Assembly (NCBI GenBank): GCA_946886365.1
Contig: CAMPIM010000036.1
Location: 1 to 29,058, forward strand
From: an uncultured Novosphingobium sp.
Lineage (GTDB): Bacteria > Pseudomonadota > Alphaproteobacteria > Sphingomonadales > Sphingomonadaceae
Length of the DNA: 29,058 nt
Direction: 5' to 3'
Position numbers and translations under genes: made by a program. The notes below the pieces were generated by a model, which saw only the letters and a list, made by a program, of their open reading frames with translations, did not search any database and was not told the DNA's origin. Shown here one piece after another: positions 7,097-15,108 of the stretch (positions are counted from its first letter, which is position 1; each line of letters begins with the position of its first letter).

Positions 7097-8344
7097 ATGA
7101 ATTCCGTAGTCCAGACGCGCGAAATCAGCGCGGCGGCCATCACGCACCCGCCTTTCCCACCGCCAGACCGGCGTTGGCCGCAATATGAAGCGGACGAGAT
7201 CGATGCCGTGGTCCGGGTGCTGGAAAGCGGCCGCGTCAACTCGCTGGTGCATGGTGACGAGTGCCGCGCCTTCGAACGCGAGTTCGCGCTGTATTGCGGC
7301 ATGCCCCATGCGATTTCCCTTGCCAACGGCACGCTGGCGCTGGAGCTGGCGTTTCGCGCGCTGGGCGTCGGGCCGGGCGATGAGGTGATCGTTCCGGCCC
7401 GCAGCTTCTTCGCCAGCGCCTCTGCCGTGGCGGCGGTCGGCGCTGTGCCAATATTCGCGGACATCGACGCCAATAGCCACACGATCGATCCCACCGCCGT
7501 CGTTCCGCTGATCAACGGAAGGACGAGGGCCGTATTGTGCGTCCATCTGGCTGGCTGGCCCTGTGACATGGAGGCGCTGTCGGCGATCGCGAACGGGCAT
7601 GGCCTGTGGCTGGTGGAGGACTGTGCCCAGGCGCATGGCGCCGCCATCGATGGAAAGAAGGTCGGCTCCTTCGGCCACGCCGCCGCCTTTTCCTTCTGCA
7701 CCGACAAGATCATGTCGACGGGCGGGGAAGGGGGCATGTTGCTGCTGAGGGACGAAGCGCATTGGGAACGCGCCTGGGCCTATAAGGACCATGGCAAGAA
7801 CCCCGCGATGCTCTCGGCGCCTTCGGCAGGTAACGCCTTCCGCTACCTGCATGAAAGTTTCGGCACCAATTGGCGGCTGACGGAAATGCAGGCCGCGATC
7901 GGGCGGGCGCAGTTATGCAAGCTGCCGTCCTGGCTGGCGCGGCGGCGCGCCAATGCCGCCATCCTGCGCGAAGGACTGGGCGATCATCCGCTGATCCATG
8001 TGCCACAGGTGCCGCAGGGGGTGGATCACGCCTTCTACAAATTCTACCTCATGCTGGACGCGGCGGATGCTAGACCTGCCGTCATCGCCGCGCTCGCTTG
8101 TCATGGCATACCCGCCGGGACAGGATCATGCCCGGACATGTCCCGGGAACTGGCCGTCCGGAACAGTGCCCACCCCAATCTCCATTCCCTGCCGATCGCC
8201 GCCGAAATAGGCGAACGCAGCCTCATGCTGCCGGTCGATCATCTGCTGGGGGATAAGGATATGCAAATCATCGTCGATGCGCTGCTGGAGGCGCTCGAGG
8301 ATGCTCGGGAAGGCGACCAGAGTTTATCCTTTCCGAACAAATAA
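7097..8344 (+). CDS. DegT/DnrJ/EryC1/StrS-family PLP-dependent sugar aminotransferase
   Basis: Cytoplasmic enzyme predicted to transfer an amino group from glutamate to the keto sugar nucleotide made by the preceding dehydratase. The fold-type I landmarks are present: the NGTLALELAFRALG segment (78-90), GDEVIVPARSF (94-104), the PLP-contacting Asp in VEDCAQAHGA (D175), and the Schiff-base Lys in FCTDKIMSTGGEGG (K204). Length is 415 aa, normal for the family. The ATG at 7097 is chosen because GGGGGA lies 7 nt upstream; a GTG at 7049 would add 16 residues without a good ribosome binding site. With the dehydratase it forms a two-gene unit for a 4-amino-4,6-dideoxy or 2,4-diamino sugar (inference). 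Confidence 0.92.
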   Translation: MNSVVQTREISAAAITHPPFPPPDRRWPQYEADEIDAVVRVLESGRVNSLVHGDECRAFEREFALYCGMPHAISLANGTLALELAFRALGVGPGDEVIVPARSFFASASAVAAVGAVPIFADIDANSHTIDPTAVVPLINGRTRAVLCVHLAGWPCDMEALSAIANGHGLWLVEDCAQAHGAAIDGKKVGSFGHAAAFSFCTDKIMSTGGEGGMLLLRDEAHWERAWAYKDHGKNPAMLSAPSAGNAFRYLHESFGTNWRLTEMQAAIGRAQLCKLPSWLARRRANAAILREGLGDHPLIHVPQVPQGVDHAFYKFYLMLDAADARPAVIAALACHGIPAGTGSCPDMSRELAVRNSAHPNLHSLPIAAEIGERSLMLPVDHLLGDKDMQIIVDALLEALEDAREGDQSLSFPNK

Positions 8345-8358
8345 CTATCCAGCAGCAA

Positions 8359-8387
8359 TTGACATTAATTTATTTCTGTTCTGAAAC
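8359..8387 (+). promoter_or_regulatory. Candidate sigma-70 promoter for the export genes
   Basis: A perfect TTGACA (8359-8364) is followed after 17 nt by TGAAAC (8382-8387), a poor -10. The surrounding 50 nt are much more AT-rich than the flanking genes. It sits 45 nt upstream of the export lipoprotein start, in the gap after the aminotransferase gene. It suggests that the export pair can be transcribed on its own. Confidence 0.45.
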
Positions 8388-8431
8388 TGTAACAAAAATG
8401 GCCAGAAGTGGCCAGGAAATGGGAGGTGGTC

Positions 8432-8998
8432 ATGCGGCTAGTTCACTCTATCGGCATTTCCCTGATGCTCGCGCTTTCGGCCTGTACCGGCTCTGTGTCC
8501 GGTCTGCCTGCTGTTTCCACTGCCAACGCCGATCAATATCGGCTTGGTCCGGGTGATGAACTTCGCATCATCGTTCCCGGCTTTACCGAAATCGATAATG
8601 GCACGGCCTTCGTCGTCAATGATCGCGGCGAACTGACGTTGCCGCTGATGGGCGGGATTCCGGTCAGGGGATCGACCATCCCCGAACTGGAACAGCGCAT
8701 CGCCGCCCTGCTGGTGGAAAAACGGCTGATGGTCTCGCCCGCCGTCAGTGTTCAGCCGGTGAAGCTGCGGCCCATCTACATCCTTGGTGAAGTGCGTAGC
8801 CCCGGCGAATATCCCTATCGGCCCGGTATGACGGTCGTCACCGCAGTATCGGTGGCAGGCGGGTACACATTTCGCGCCAATCGCAACACGGTTGCCATCA
8901 TCCGTCAGGTGAATGGCCAAGCGTCCACCGCCAAGGCTTCCGAAAATACGCCGATCCAGCCGGGTGACACCATCAAAGTCGTGGAGAAATGGTTTTGA
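8432..8998 (+). CDS. Wza/GumB-like polysaccharide export lipoprotein
   Basis: Periplasmic/outer-membrane lipoprotein expected to form or help form the export channel for the polysaccharide. The N-terminus has a short signal peptide and lipobox (LALSAC, Cys18). A Poly_export domain (about 35-111, beginning YRLGPGDELRI) is followed by one SLBB domain (about 114-165, IYILGEVRSPGEYPYRPG). At 188 aa it is the short GumB-type form, without the C-terminal barrel helix region of long Wza proteins. The ATG at 8432 is preceded by GGAGGT, and starting there gives a clean signal peptide; a GTG at 8408 would add eight residues. Its stop overlaps the start of the beta-barrel gene, and the two may act together in outer-membrane passage. 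Confidence 0.93.
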   Translation: MRLVHSIGISLMLALSACTGSVSGLPAVSTANADQYRLGPGDELRIIVPGFTEIDNGTAFVVNDRGELTLPLMGGIPVRGSTIPELEQRIAALLVEKRLMVSPAVSVQPVKLRPIYILGEVRSPGEYPYRPGMTVVTAVSVAGGYTFRANRNTVAIIRQVNGQASTAKASENTPIQPGDTIKVVEKWF

Positions 8999-10221
8999 CA
9001 GCAAAGCGCCTCATCCCCTTCTGCTCATGCGTCATTTTGACGGGCATGGCCCTTCCCGCTGCCGCACAGCAGCTGGATCGAGCCACGCCGCTGCTGGAAA
9101 CACCGGAGGAATATGAGGCGAGAGCGGTGCAGTTGGGCAGAATATCGGCCTATCTCGGTGCCGATGCCCGGCTTGAATATGATTCCAACATCTACGCCCT
9201 GTCCTCGAATGAAGTCGACGATGAGCGCCTGACCATCTCGCCGTGGCTCAACCTGCGGCTGAGCGATAACAAGTTCGAACTGGCGGCGCAGGCGCGGGGG
9301 GTAATCCGGCGCTATTTCAAGAATGACAGTGAAAATTCCGAAGGCATAAATACCAGCATCGGCGGCGTATATCACCTGTCTGGCGCCGATAATATTACCG
9401 CTAGCGCGGGCTGGATGCGGCTGGTCGAGGACCGCGGCGAACCTGAATCCCGCACGGGCGTCGGCACGCCGCCGCGCAGATATGACCAGTGGCAAAGTGA
9501 CCTTGGCTATACGCATCAGGGCGCCCGCTTCAATCTCGGCGTGAAGGGCACCTGGCTCAAGAACAACGCCTTAGCCGCCGTCGATGCCGAACGCGACTTC
9601 GACCAATATTCCGGCTCCGCCCGGCTGGGATACCGGGTCGGCGGCATGATGAATGTGTTCGGCGAGGGTTTTATCACCCGGCGCGAGTTCCGGTTGCCGG
9701 TGGACGCGTCGGGTGTAGACCGCGATTCCAAAACCTATGGCGCACGGGCAGGGGTCGCTTTTGAACCCGGCGGCCTGATCCGTGGCGAAGCGTCCGTCGG
9801 CGTGTTCCGCTTCAACCCCGACGACGCGCTATTTGACAGCAGGACCGGCCTGTCGGTTTCGGCCGGGCTGACCTACACGCCTTCGCCCAGATGGGCGGTC
9901 ACGCTCGATGGCTTCCGGGGCGATGTCGCCACTGTCCGCACTGGCGCGCAGTCGCGGACCGACACGAGATTCCGGCTGGGTGTGCAGAATGAGATTTATC
10001 ACAATCTGCGCTGGCAGGCTTCCGTGCTGTACCGCCGCAGCAGTTTCATTGGGTCGGGCCAGCACGAACGGACGATCGCCGGTGTGGCCGAAGTCGAATA
10101 TCTGGTGAACCGCAATATTTCCTTCGCGCTCACCGGCCGCATCGCCAATCGCGACAGCACAAGAGCGTTCGACGATTTCGACCGCTCGATCGTCGGCGCG
10201 GAAATCCGCCTGCAATATTGA
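8989..10221 (+). CDS. Outer-membrane beta-barrel protein of the exopolysaccharide locus
   Basis: A signal peptide (about 1-26, ending LPAAA before QQ) is followed by about 380 residues of alternating hydrophobic/polar strands rich in Tyr, Arg, Asp and Gly. The last residues, GAEIRLQY, end in an aromatic, as expected of a barrel handled by the BAM complex. It resembles the putative porin-type barrels (BBP2-like) that sit beside export genes in sphingomonad and rhizobial polysaccharide loci. Because the Wza-like partner is short and lacks its own outer-membrane segment, this barrel may supply the outer-membrane pore (inference). The ATG overlaps the preceding gene by 10 nt. A TTG at 8995 overlapping the stop as TTGA would sit better behind the GGAG at 8983, so the start may be two codons later. 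Confidence 0.85.
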   Translation: MVLTAKRLIPFCSCVILTGMALPAAAQQLDRATPLLETPEEYEARAVQLGRISAYLGADARLEYDSNIYALSSNEVDDERLTISPWLNLRLSDNKFELAAQARGVIRRYFKNDSENSEGINTSIGGVYHLSGADNITASAGWMRLVEDRGEPESRTGVGTPPRRYDQWQSDLGYTHQGARFNLGVKGTWLKNNALAAVDAERDFDQYSGSARLGYRVGGMMNVFGEGFITRREFRLPVDASGVDRDSKTYGARAGVAFEPGGLIRGEASVGVFRFNPDDALFDSRTGLSVSAGLTYTPSPRWAVTLDGFRGDVATVRTGAQSRTDTRFRLGVQNEIYHNLRWQASVLYRRSSFIGSGQHERTIAGVAEVEYLVNRNISFALTGRIANRDSTRAFDDFDRSIVGAEIRLQY

Positions 10222-10233
10222 TTGGATAGAGGA

Positions 10234-11643
10234 TCAGCGTATCTGCCGCCCGGCCATGACTTCGCGATGGGCAAAATCCAGGAATTCGTCCAGATTCAGC
10301 CAATTGTCATGGTCGGCATCCTGCCAGGCATCATTGCGCCGGGCGTTAATGCCATTGGCCCGCTCCCAGCTGTCGGCCATCCCGTCCTCATCCAGATCGA
10401 CATAGGGCGTTCCGGACGCAATCCGGGGTAGCGGGCGTGGTCCGTTTCGCATTCTTGCGTTACGCAGGATATTCCCTGTCCGGTTGCGAACATCGCTGAC
10501 GGTACGTAGGTCGAGCGCATCTCGCGGAAATGCTCCAGCGCCGTCCAGTACCTGGATATAGGCCTTTTCGGGTGAGGCGACCTTCATGCTAAGGGGGCAG
10601 ACGGGCCGCCCCACACGCGCAGCGGCTGCGGCGCGGGTCGTCATGACCTTGACCTGATCCAGCCTGTTGGCGGCCATGAATATTTCCGATTGGCCCGTGC
10701 TGGCGCCCACATCACGATCTATTGCAGCAATCTTGTCCGTGCCGTCCGGACCATTTTTGTAATAGTTGCCGACGATGTTGACGGGCGTTCCGCCATAGAT
10801 TTCCTGCACGCGGGTGAATTGGGACCTGGCATTATAAAAAATATTGTTGACGATCTCCACGCATGACTTGGGCGTGAAATTCACGTCTGGACTTCTGCTT
10901 CCATTATGAGCGCACAGGTTGCGGATGAAGCTGACCTTCTGCGGCTCCCGCGGGTCGAAAGCGAGCATCGCGCATTTGCTCCGCCGGGAAATGCCCTCTG
11001 TAAAGATGGAGTTGGACATTGTGATATTGTCGTTCACGCCAAAGCCGCCGATGATCTGACCTAATGCCCAGGCGCCACTGACATGATCGAAAATAACGTT
11101 GTGGCTGTTCTCAAAAAGGAATGATCCGTTGCTGGCGGCAGCATTGCCGTTGCGATCAGTGCGTACGCGGATATGGCGAATGATCACGTCATGCGTATTT
11201 TTGGCAACGATAGGGGTGTTGCCGCTTTCGCCTCCCGCATGGGTGATCAATATTCCGCCCCCAGGCGCGGTCTGACCGGCGACGGTGATATAGGGGTGGC
11301 GTATCACGGGCCGATCCGTCGTGAAACGGATCACGCCAGCGACGCGGAAGATGCACACGCGAGGCTTTTTGGCCTCTATGCATGCGCGCAGGGAACCGGG
11401 GCCGTGGTCCGCCAGCGTGGTGACCGGCATGATCACGCCGCCACGTCCGCCACGGGTCCGTCGGCCAAAGCCTTCGGCTCCGGGGAACGCTTCGGCGCCG
11501 GGTACTTCGGGCAATACTGAAGTTCCGTCGGAATTGCCGGTGCCCGTCAATTGCCGCACGATATCGGAAGGCGTGACAAACGGAGCCACCAGTAGCGCGG
11601 CGATCCCGACACCCAGGGCGGCCACCGCATTCGAACTCACCAT
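10234..11643 (-). CDS. Pectate lyase-like parallel beta-helix protein (polysaccharide lyase)
   Basis: Exported protein predicted to cut an acidic polysaccharide, probably the product of this locus. A hydrophobic N-terminal segment (about residues 8-23) is a signal or membrane anchor. The PL1-like entry motif GAEGFGRRTRGGRGG (55-69) is followed by right-handed beta-helix repeats (VIIRHIRVR, NVIFDHVSGAW, NITMSNSIF). The C-terminus has acidic DxDxDG-type loops (DLDEDGMADSW, DADHDNW) that look like calcium sites of dockerin/EF-hand kind. Length is 469 aa. The start overlaps the preceding glycosyltransferase stop by 7 nt; a GTG one codon later gives a 4-nt GTGA overlap and a better 5-nt spacing to GGAGG. 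Catalytic residues could not be assigned by eye. Lyases in such loci often trim or release the polymer. Confidence 0.85.
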   Translation of the reverse strand: MVSSNAVAALGVGIAALLVAPFVTPSDIVRQLTGTGNSDGTSVLPEVPGAEAFPGAEGFGRRTRGGRGGVIMPVTTLADHGPGSLRACIEAKKPRVCIFRVAGVIRFTTDRPVIRHPYITVAGQTAPGGGILITHAGGESGNTPIVAKNTHDVIIRHIRVRTDRNGNAAASNGSFLFENSHNVIFDHVSGAWALGQIIGGFGVNDNITMSNSIFTEGISRRSKCAMLAFDPREPQKVSFIRNLCAHNGSRSPDVNFTPKSCVEIVNNIFYNARSQFTRVQEIYGGTPVNIVGNYYKNGPDGTDKIAAIDRDVGASTGQSEIFMAANRLDQVKVMTTRAAAAARVGRPVCPLSMKVASPEKAYIQVLDGAGAFPRDALDLRTVSDVRNRTGNILRNARMRNGPRPLPRIASGTPYVDLDEDGMADSWERANGINARRNDAWQDADHDNWLNLDEFLDFAHREVMAGRQIR

Positions 11644-12899
11644 CGCCTCCGGTTCCGGCGCGGCCCCGTCCCGAGGAGCGACTGATAGATTGCGGACACT
11701 TGCGACGCATGCTGCTCCACGCCGTAACGGCGGTTCGCCAGGATCTGCGCCTGCGCGGCGATCGCCGTCAGGCGATCGGGACAATCGAGCAGCTCGACGA
11801 TGGCCCGCCCCATGGTGGCGGGATCATCGGGTTCGACCAGCATGCCCGTCACGCCATGGTCGATCGCTTCGATATTACCGCCCGATGCGGCAGCAATTAC
11901 GGGCGTGCCGAGCAGCATGGCTTCGATCAGGGACCGGCCAAAGGGCTCGTTGACGGCCGTCACCACATGAATGTCGCAGCCCGCCATCAACGCGGCGGAG
12001 GGATAGCGAAAGCCCATGAGGCGCAGGCGATCGCTTACGCCCAGCGCTTTGGCTTTTTCGTTGATCTGCTCCTCTATCCCATCCGTCAGCGGCAATCCGA
12101 ACATCAACCCCATCACCGGAAGATCGGGCCGCTTCCGGACAATATGTGCCAGCGTTTCCACGAACATCAGCGGCCTTTTGCGGTCGATGAAATGGCCGAA
12201 AAAACCAAGAAGGCGGGTGGCAGGATCTACCCCCAGCTCCGATGTCAGCGCCAGATGCGCCTGCGCCCGATCAATCGGCGCCGCGTCGGCATCGAAGGGG
12301 CTGTAGATGACGGAAGTCTTGCGCGCCGCGCGCTTTCGACGGCGCACCTCGGACAAGGCATAGGCGGATACGCCGACGATGCGATCCGCCGCGAAGGGGG
12401 CGACGAAGCGGACGCCTCGGGCATCATGACTGCCCCTATGGTGCCACAGCATCTTGGCCCCTGCCAGACGCGCGGGCAGTGCCCAGGACATATGCATCGG
12501 CCCATCATTGGTATGGACGATCCGGACGTCGTTCAGCCTCAGAAAATGGGTCATGCGCCACTGATCGATCAAGGCGCTCACCGTCTCCGCCTTGCCTCCC
12601 GCCTTAGGAACGCCAGGCGACTCGCCGAAGAATCGGGTATCGGGCAGAGTGACGAACTCCAGCCCCTCGGATCGCAGGAAATCGCCGAACTGACCCGATC
12701 CATAATGCAGGACGATGAGGGGCGAGAAGCGGCTCCGATCCAGCTGATGGATGAGCTTGGTCGCGGAGATATGGCTCCCCCCCATCGCGCCCCCGGCAAA
12801 GGGGAAGCAGATGCGCGCCGGGGCAGCGCTTCCGGCTTCGTGGTCCAGCGTCGCGGCGGATCCGGACAGAGAGGGGGAGGCGGGCAAGACCTGCAACAT
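11637..12899 (-). CDS. GT4-family glycosyltransferase
   Basis: Cytoplasmic or membrane-associated GT-B enzyme that would add one sugar to the lipid-linked repeat unit. The N-terminal Gly-rich loop (AGGAMGGSHIS) binds the acceptor side. The C-terminal domain has FFGHFIDRKRP and the EX7E motif EPFGRSLIEAM followed by LLGTPVIAAASGGNIEAI. Length is 420 aa. ATG 12899 is chosen because AGGTGA lies about 7 nt upstream; the GTG at 12905 would overlap the previous stop as GTGA and is possible. It is third in a leftward run of four genes (methyltransferase, GT, GT, lyase) with tiny gaps or overlaps. Donor and acceptor sugars cannot be predicted. Confidence 0.9.
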   Translation of the reverse strand: MLQVLPASPSLSGSAATLDHEAGSAAPARICFPFAGGAMGGSHISATKLIHQLDRSRFSPLIVLHYGSGQFGDFLRSEGLEFVTLPDTRFFGESPGVPKAGGKAETVSALIDQWRMTHFLRLNDVRIVHTNDGPMHMSWALPARLAGAKMLWHHRGSHDARGVRFVAPFAADRIVGVSAYALSEVRRRKRAARKTSVIYSPFDADAAPIDRAQAHLALTSELGVDPATRLLGFFGHFIDRKRPLMFVETLAHIVRKRPDLPVMGLMFGLPLTDGIEEQINEKAKALGVSDRLRLMGFRYPSAALMAGCDIHVVTAVNEPFGRSLIEAMLLGTPVIAAASGGNIEAIDHGVTGMLVEPDDPATMGRAIVELLDCPDRLTAIAAQAQILANRRYGVEQHASQVSAIYQSLLGTGPRRNRRRW

Positions 12900-12901
12900 G
12901 T

Positions 12902-14089
12902 TCACATCACCTGTGCGCGGCGTGGCGAGGCGGGGGCTCCCCGTTCCTGAAAGGAGGAACCAGATACATCCCGGTAAAGCTGGTGGTAGCGCGCCGCGAT
13001 CTGGCCCATCGAAAACTGCTCCTGCACGCGCGTGCGGGCGATCTCACCCCATTGGTGGCGCCCATCGGAACCCAGCCGGTCCATCGCCATGATCGCCTCG
13101 GCAAGCGCCGCCGGGTCGCGTGGCGGAACGACCGTCCCGCTTTTGCCGACGATCCAGCCGCTGTCCCCGACATCGGTCGCGATGCAGGGCACGCCGCATG
13201 CCATCGCCTCGCCCAGGATATTGGGAAAACCTTCACCCCAGGCCGAAGGCAGCGCGATTATGTCGAGGCCGGGCAGCAATGTCTCAAGATTCCGGTCATG
13301 GCTCCGCAGGGTCAGGCGGTCGGCAGGCATGGACGCCAGCAGACTTGCGAGCGCGCCGGTGGGTCCGTCCATGCCTTGACCCGTCAGCAGCAGGTGAACA
13401 TCGGTGCCACGCTCGCGAGCGCGCAGGACCGCTTCGACCAGAGTGGCCGCATCCTTCATCGGATGATTGCGCGCCGCCATCCCGACGATCAGCGCGCCCG
13501 GTGCAATCCCTAGATCGCGGATAAGCGCATCGCGAGCCTCTTCACGTGGACGAAAGAGGTCGCAATCGAACCCATTGGGAATGACCGCCATATCTCCCGC
13601 GTGAAAGCCCAGCCGCTGATGCTGCGCCGCCGCCGCATGGGAGTTATAGATGATCGTGCGCGGCCAGGATGAACATGCGGCGGCCAGCCGCACGATGACC
13701 CGCATCAGGGGCTTTTCCTGCGACAGTTCATCGATGCTGTGGCGCACATTCCAGATCACCGGCACAGTGTCCGCGCTCGCCAAGGTCGCCAGCCGGGTGG
13801 CGAGATGGGCGTGATACATCCACGCCATGATGACCGCTGGCTGTTCCTGCCGGATGACGGCGCGAAGGCGGGCAAGTCCCGGTAGCAGATCGATGGCCCT
13901 TCTCATGCCGCAATGATGAAGCGGCACGCCGCTCGCACGGATGCGGTCTCCAGCTACACCCGGTGGCATCAGCGACACGACCGACGGCTGCATCGCGCCG
14001 CCCTGCCTGCGTTCATGATCCACCAGCTTCGCGAGCATGGTTTCCGCGCCCCCGACATTCAAAGCGGTTATGACGTGGAGAATCTTCAT
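12902..14089 (-). CDS. GT4-family glycosyltransferase
   Basis: GT-B fold enzyme predicted to extend the repeat unit. It opens with MKILHVITALNVGGAETMLAKL, the standard GT4 start with the GGAE loop. The second domain has GMAARNHPMKDAATLVEA and the EX7E motif GEGFPNILGEAM, then CGVPCIATDVGDSGWIV, where the donor nucleotide sugar binds. Length is 395 aa. The ATG at 14089 has AGGAG 5 nt upstream, and nine extra upstream codons are rejected for that reason. It lies 23 nt after the methyltransferase gene and 2 nt before the next glycosyltransferase start, so the genes are cotranscribed. The sugar specificity is unknown. Confidence 0.92.
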   Translation of the reverse strand: MKILHVITALNVGGAETMLAKLVDHERRQGGAMQPSVVSLMPPGVAGDRIRASGVPLHHCGMRRAIDLLPGLARLRAVIRQEQPAVIMAWMYHAHLATRLATLASADTVPVIWNVRHSIDELSQEKPLMRVIVRLAAACSSWPRTIIYNSHAAAAQHQRLGFHAGDMAVIPNGFDCDLFRPREEARDALIRDLGIAPGALIVGMAARNHPMKDAATLVEAVLRARERGTDVHLLLTGQGMDGPTGALASLLASMPADRLTLRSHDRNLETLLPGLDIIALPSAWGEGFPNILGEAMACGVPCIATDVGDSGWIVGKSGTVVPPRDPAALAEAIMAMDRLGSDGRHQWGEIARTRVQEQFSMGQIAARYHQLYRDVSGSSFQERGAPASPRRAQVM

Positions 14090-14112
14090 GGGGGCTCCTG
14101 AAGCCGTGCCGC

Positions 14113-14991
14113 TCACATCGCGGTCAGCAACTTTTCTATTTCCGATCCGGCACCGATCCGTTCCACAACCTCCAAGGCACCACTGTCGCTCATGGCGAAC
14201 AGCGTCCCATGATGGTCCCCGGACACCCGCGTGCGCACGATGAACAGCAGCGATCCTGGACCTTTGAGATAGGAACGCAGATTATCCACCGCCTTTCGAA
14301 GGTCGGCTTCGGCGAAGTAATTTGCGTTGAGGATGTTGGCGGCGCGCACCAGATCGAAACGGCGGCCGAAACCGTCACGCGGGGTCAGCACATCATCCTC
14401 GACAATCGTGATGAGCCCATGGTTGCGGACGCGCGGGCTGACAAGTTCGACCTTCCTGACGCCCGCACCCTGGCGCAGCCTGCGTGCCGCCAGACCGCCG
14501 ACGATGCGGGACAGGATCGGCCGCACCAGCCACATGCCGGTCAGATAATCCAGACGGCGCCGCCATGGCTGTATCGACCGGCCGAACAGGTCGACCTGCA
14601 ACAGCTGACCTTCCGGGTTGAGCAGCGCCGCGCACCTTTTGCCCAGCGGGACGATCCAGGCATGGATGGCGTAATCGGTGCCGATGATGCGCGGCCGGTA
14701 TCCTTCACGGGCAAAGGCGTCGCACAAATCCAGCGTGGTCGTCCCCGACGATACCCCCACGTCCAGTACTTCCCGTACGTCCAGCCCGCGTGCCTTGACC
14801 GCGCCCACCAGACGGCCGTCCAGCGCGCCGAAACGGCCGCCCCACGTGCATTTGAACGTGTTGTTCGGGTTCTTGATGGAACTGAAGAAGGCGTCTTCCA
14901 CCTGCTGGGGAAGGGCTTCAGCCGGGTGCGAGAAAAATTCTGTTGCTGCTACTATCATAGCCGTTGAGCCTACAATGTGTGGCGGCGTCAT
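14113..14991 (-). CDS. Class I SAM-dependent methyltransferase-like protein
   Basis: A Rossmann-type SAM domain is indicated by VLDVGVSSGTTT (75-86, motif I), IIGTDYAIH (102-110, motif II) and FDLVRAANILNANYF further on. The general layout recalls CheR-like or sugar methyltransferases of polysaccharide loci, but the acceptor is unknown. At 292 aa it has an N-terminal extension of about 65 residues before motif I, including a Trp-Gly-Gly-Arg segment that may be lid or acceptor-binding. It is first in the leftward unit with two glycosyltransferases and the lyase, so O-methylation of a sugar in the repeat unit is the simplest role (inference). The start is uncertain: ATG 14991 and ATG 14958 both lack a good Shine-Dalgarno. 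Confidence 0.75.
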   Translation of the reverse strand: MTPPHIVGSTAMIVAATEFFSHPAEALPQQVEDAFFSSIKNPNNTFKCTWGGRFGALDGRLVGAVKARGLDVREVLDVGVSSGTTTLDLCDAFAREGYRPRIIGTDYAIHAWIVPLGKRCAALLNPEGQLLQVDLFGRSIQPWRRRLDYLTGMWLVRPILSRIVGGLAARRLRQGAGVRKVELVSPRVRNHGLITIVEDDVLTPRDGFGRRFDLVRAANILNANYFAEADLRKAVDNLRSYLKGPGSLLFIVRTRVSGDHHGTLFAMSDSGALEVVERIGAGSEIEKLLTAM

Positions 14992-15108
14992 GAAGTGGGC
15001 GCTTGGCTATGACGCAGGCCAATAGGGATTAGCCCAAATGCGAGCGGCCTGCGGTTCTGGCTAAGCCGCTTGGCCGCCGCGACCAACTGGCGATAATCCG
15101 CAAGTCCC
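14992..15108. promoter_or_regulatory. Divergent promoter region with nested repeats
   Basis: 117 nt separate the leftward methyltransferase unit from the rightward glycosyltransferase. A perfect 8-bp inverted repeat, CGCAGGCC (15013-15020) and GGCCTGCG (15046-15053), encloses 25 nt. It is flanked on both sides by the direct repeat CGCTTGGC (15000-15007 and 15067-15074), and GGCTAAGCC (15059-15067) is a further small palindrome. No clear -35/-10 pair is visible. The symmetry suggests a shared operator for the two divergent units. Confidence 0.45.

Noticed and set aside
4846..7737. A 963-codon minus-strand open frame opposite the dehydratase and aminotransferase genes
   Set aside because: It is antisense to two clearly recognised genes. 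The translation is Arg/His/Gln-rich without domains, a common stop-poor shadow in GC-rich DNA.
11700..12950. A 416-codon plus-strand open frame opposite a glycosyltransferase gene
   Set aside because: It is antisense to a GT4 gene with an intact EX7E motif, and its composition is rich in His/Arg/Gln with no domain.
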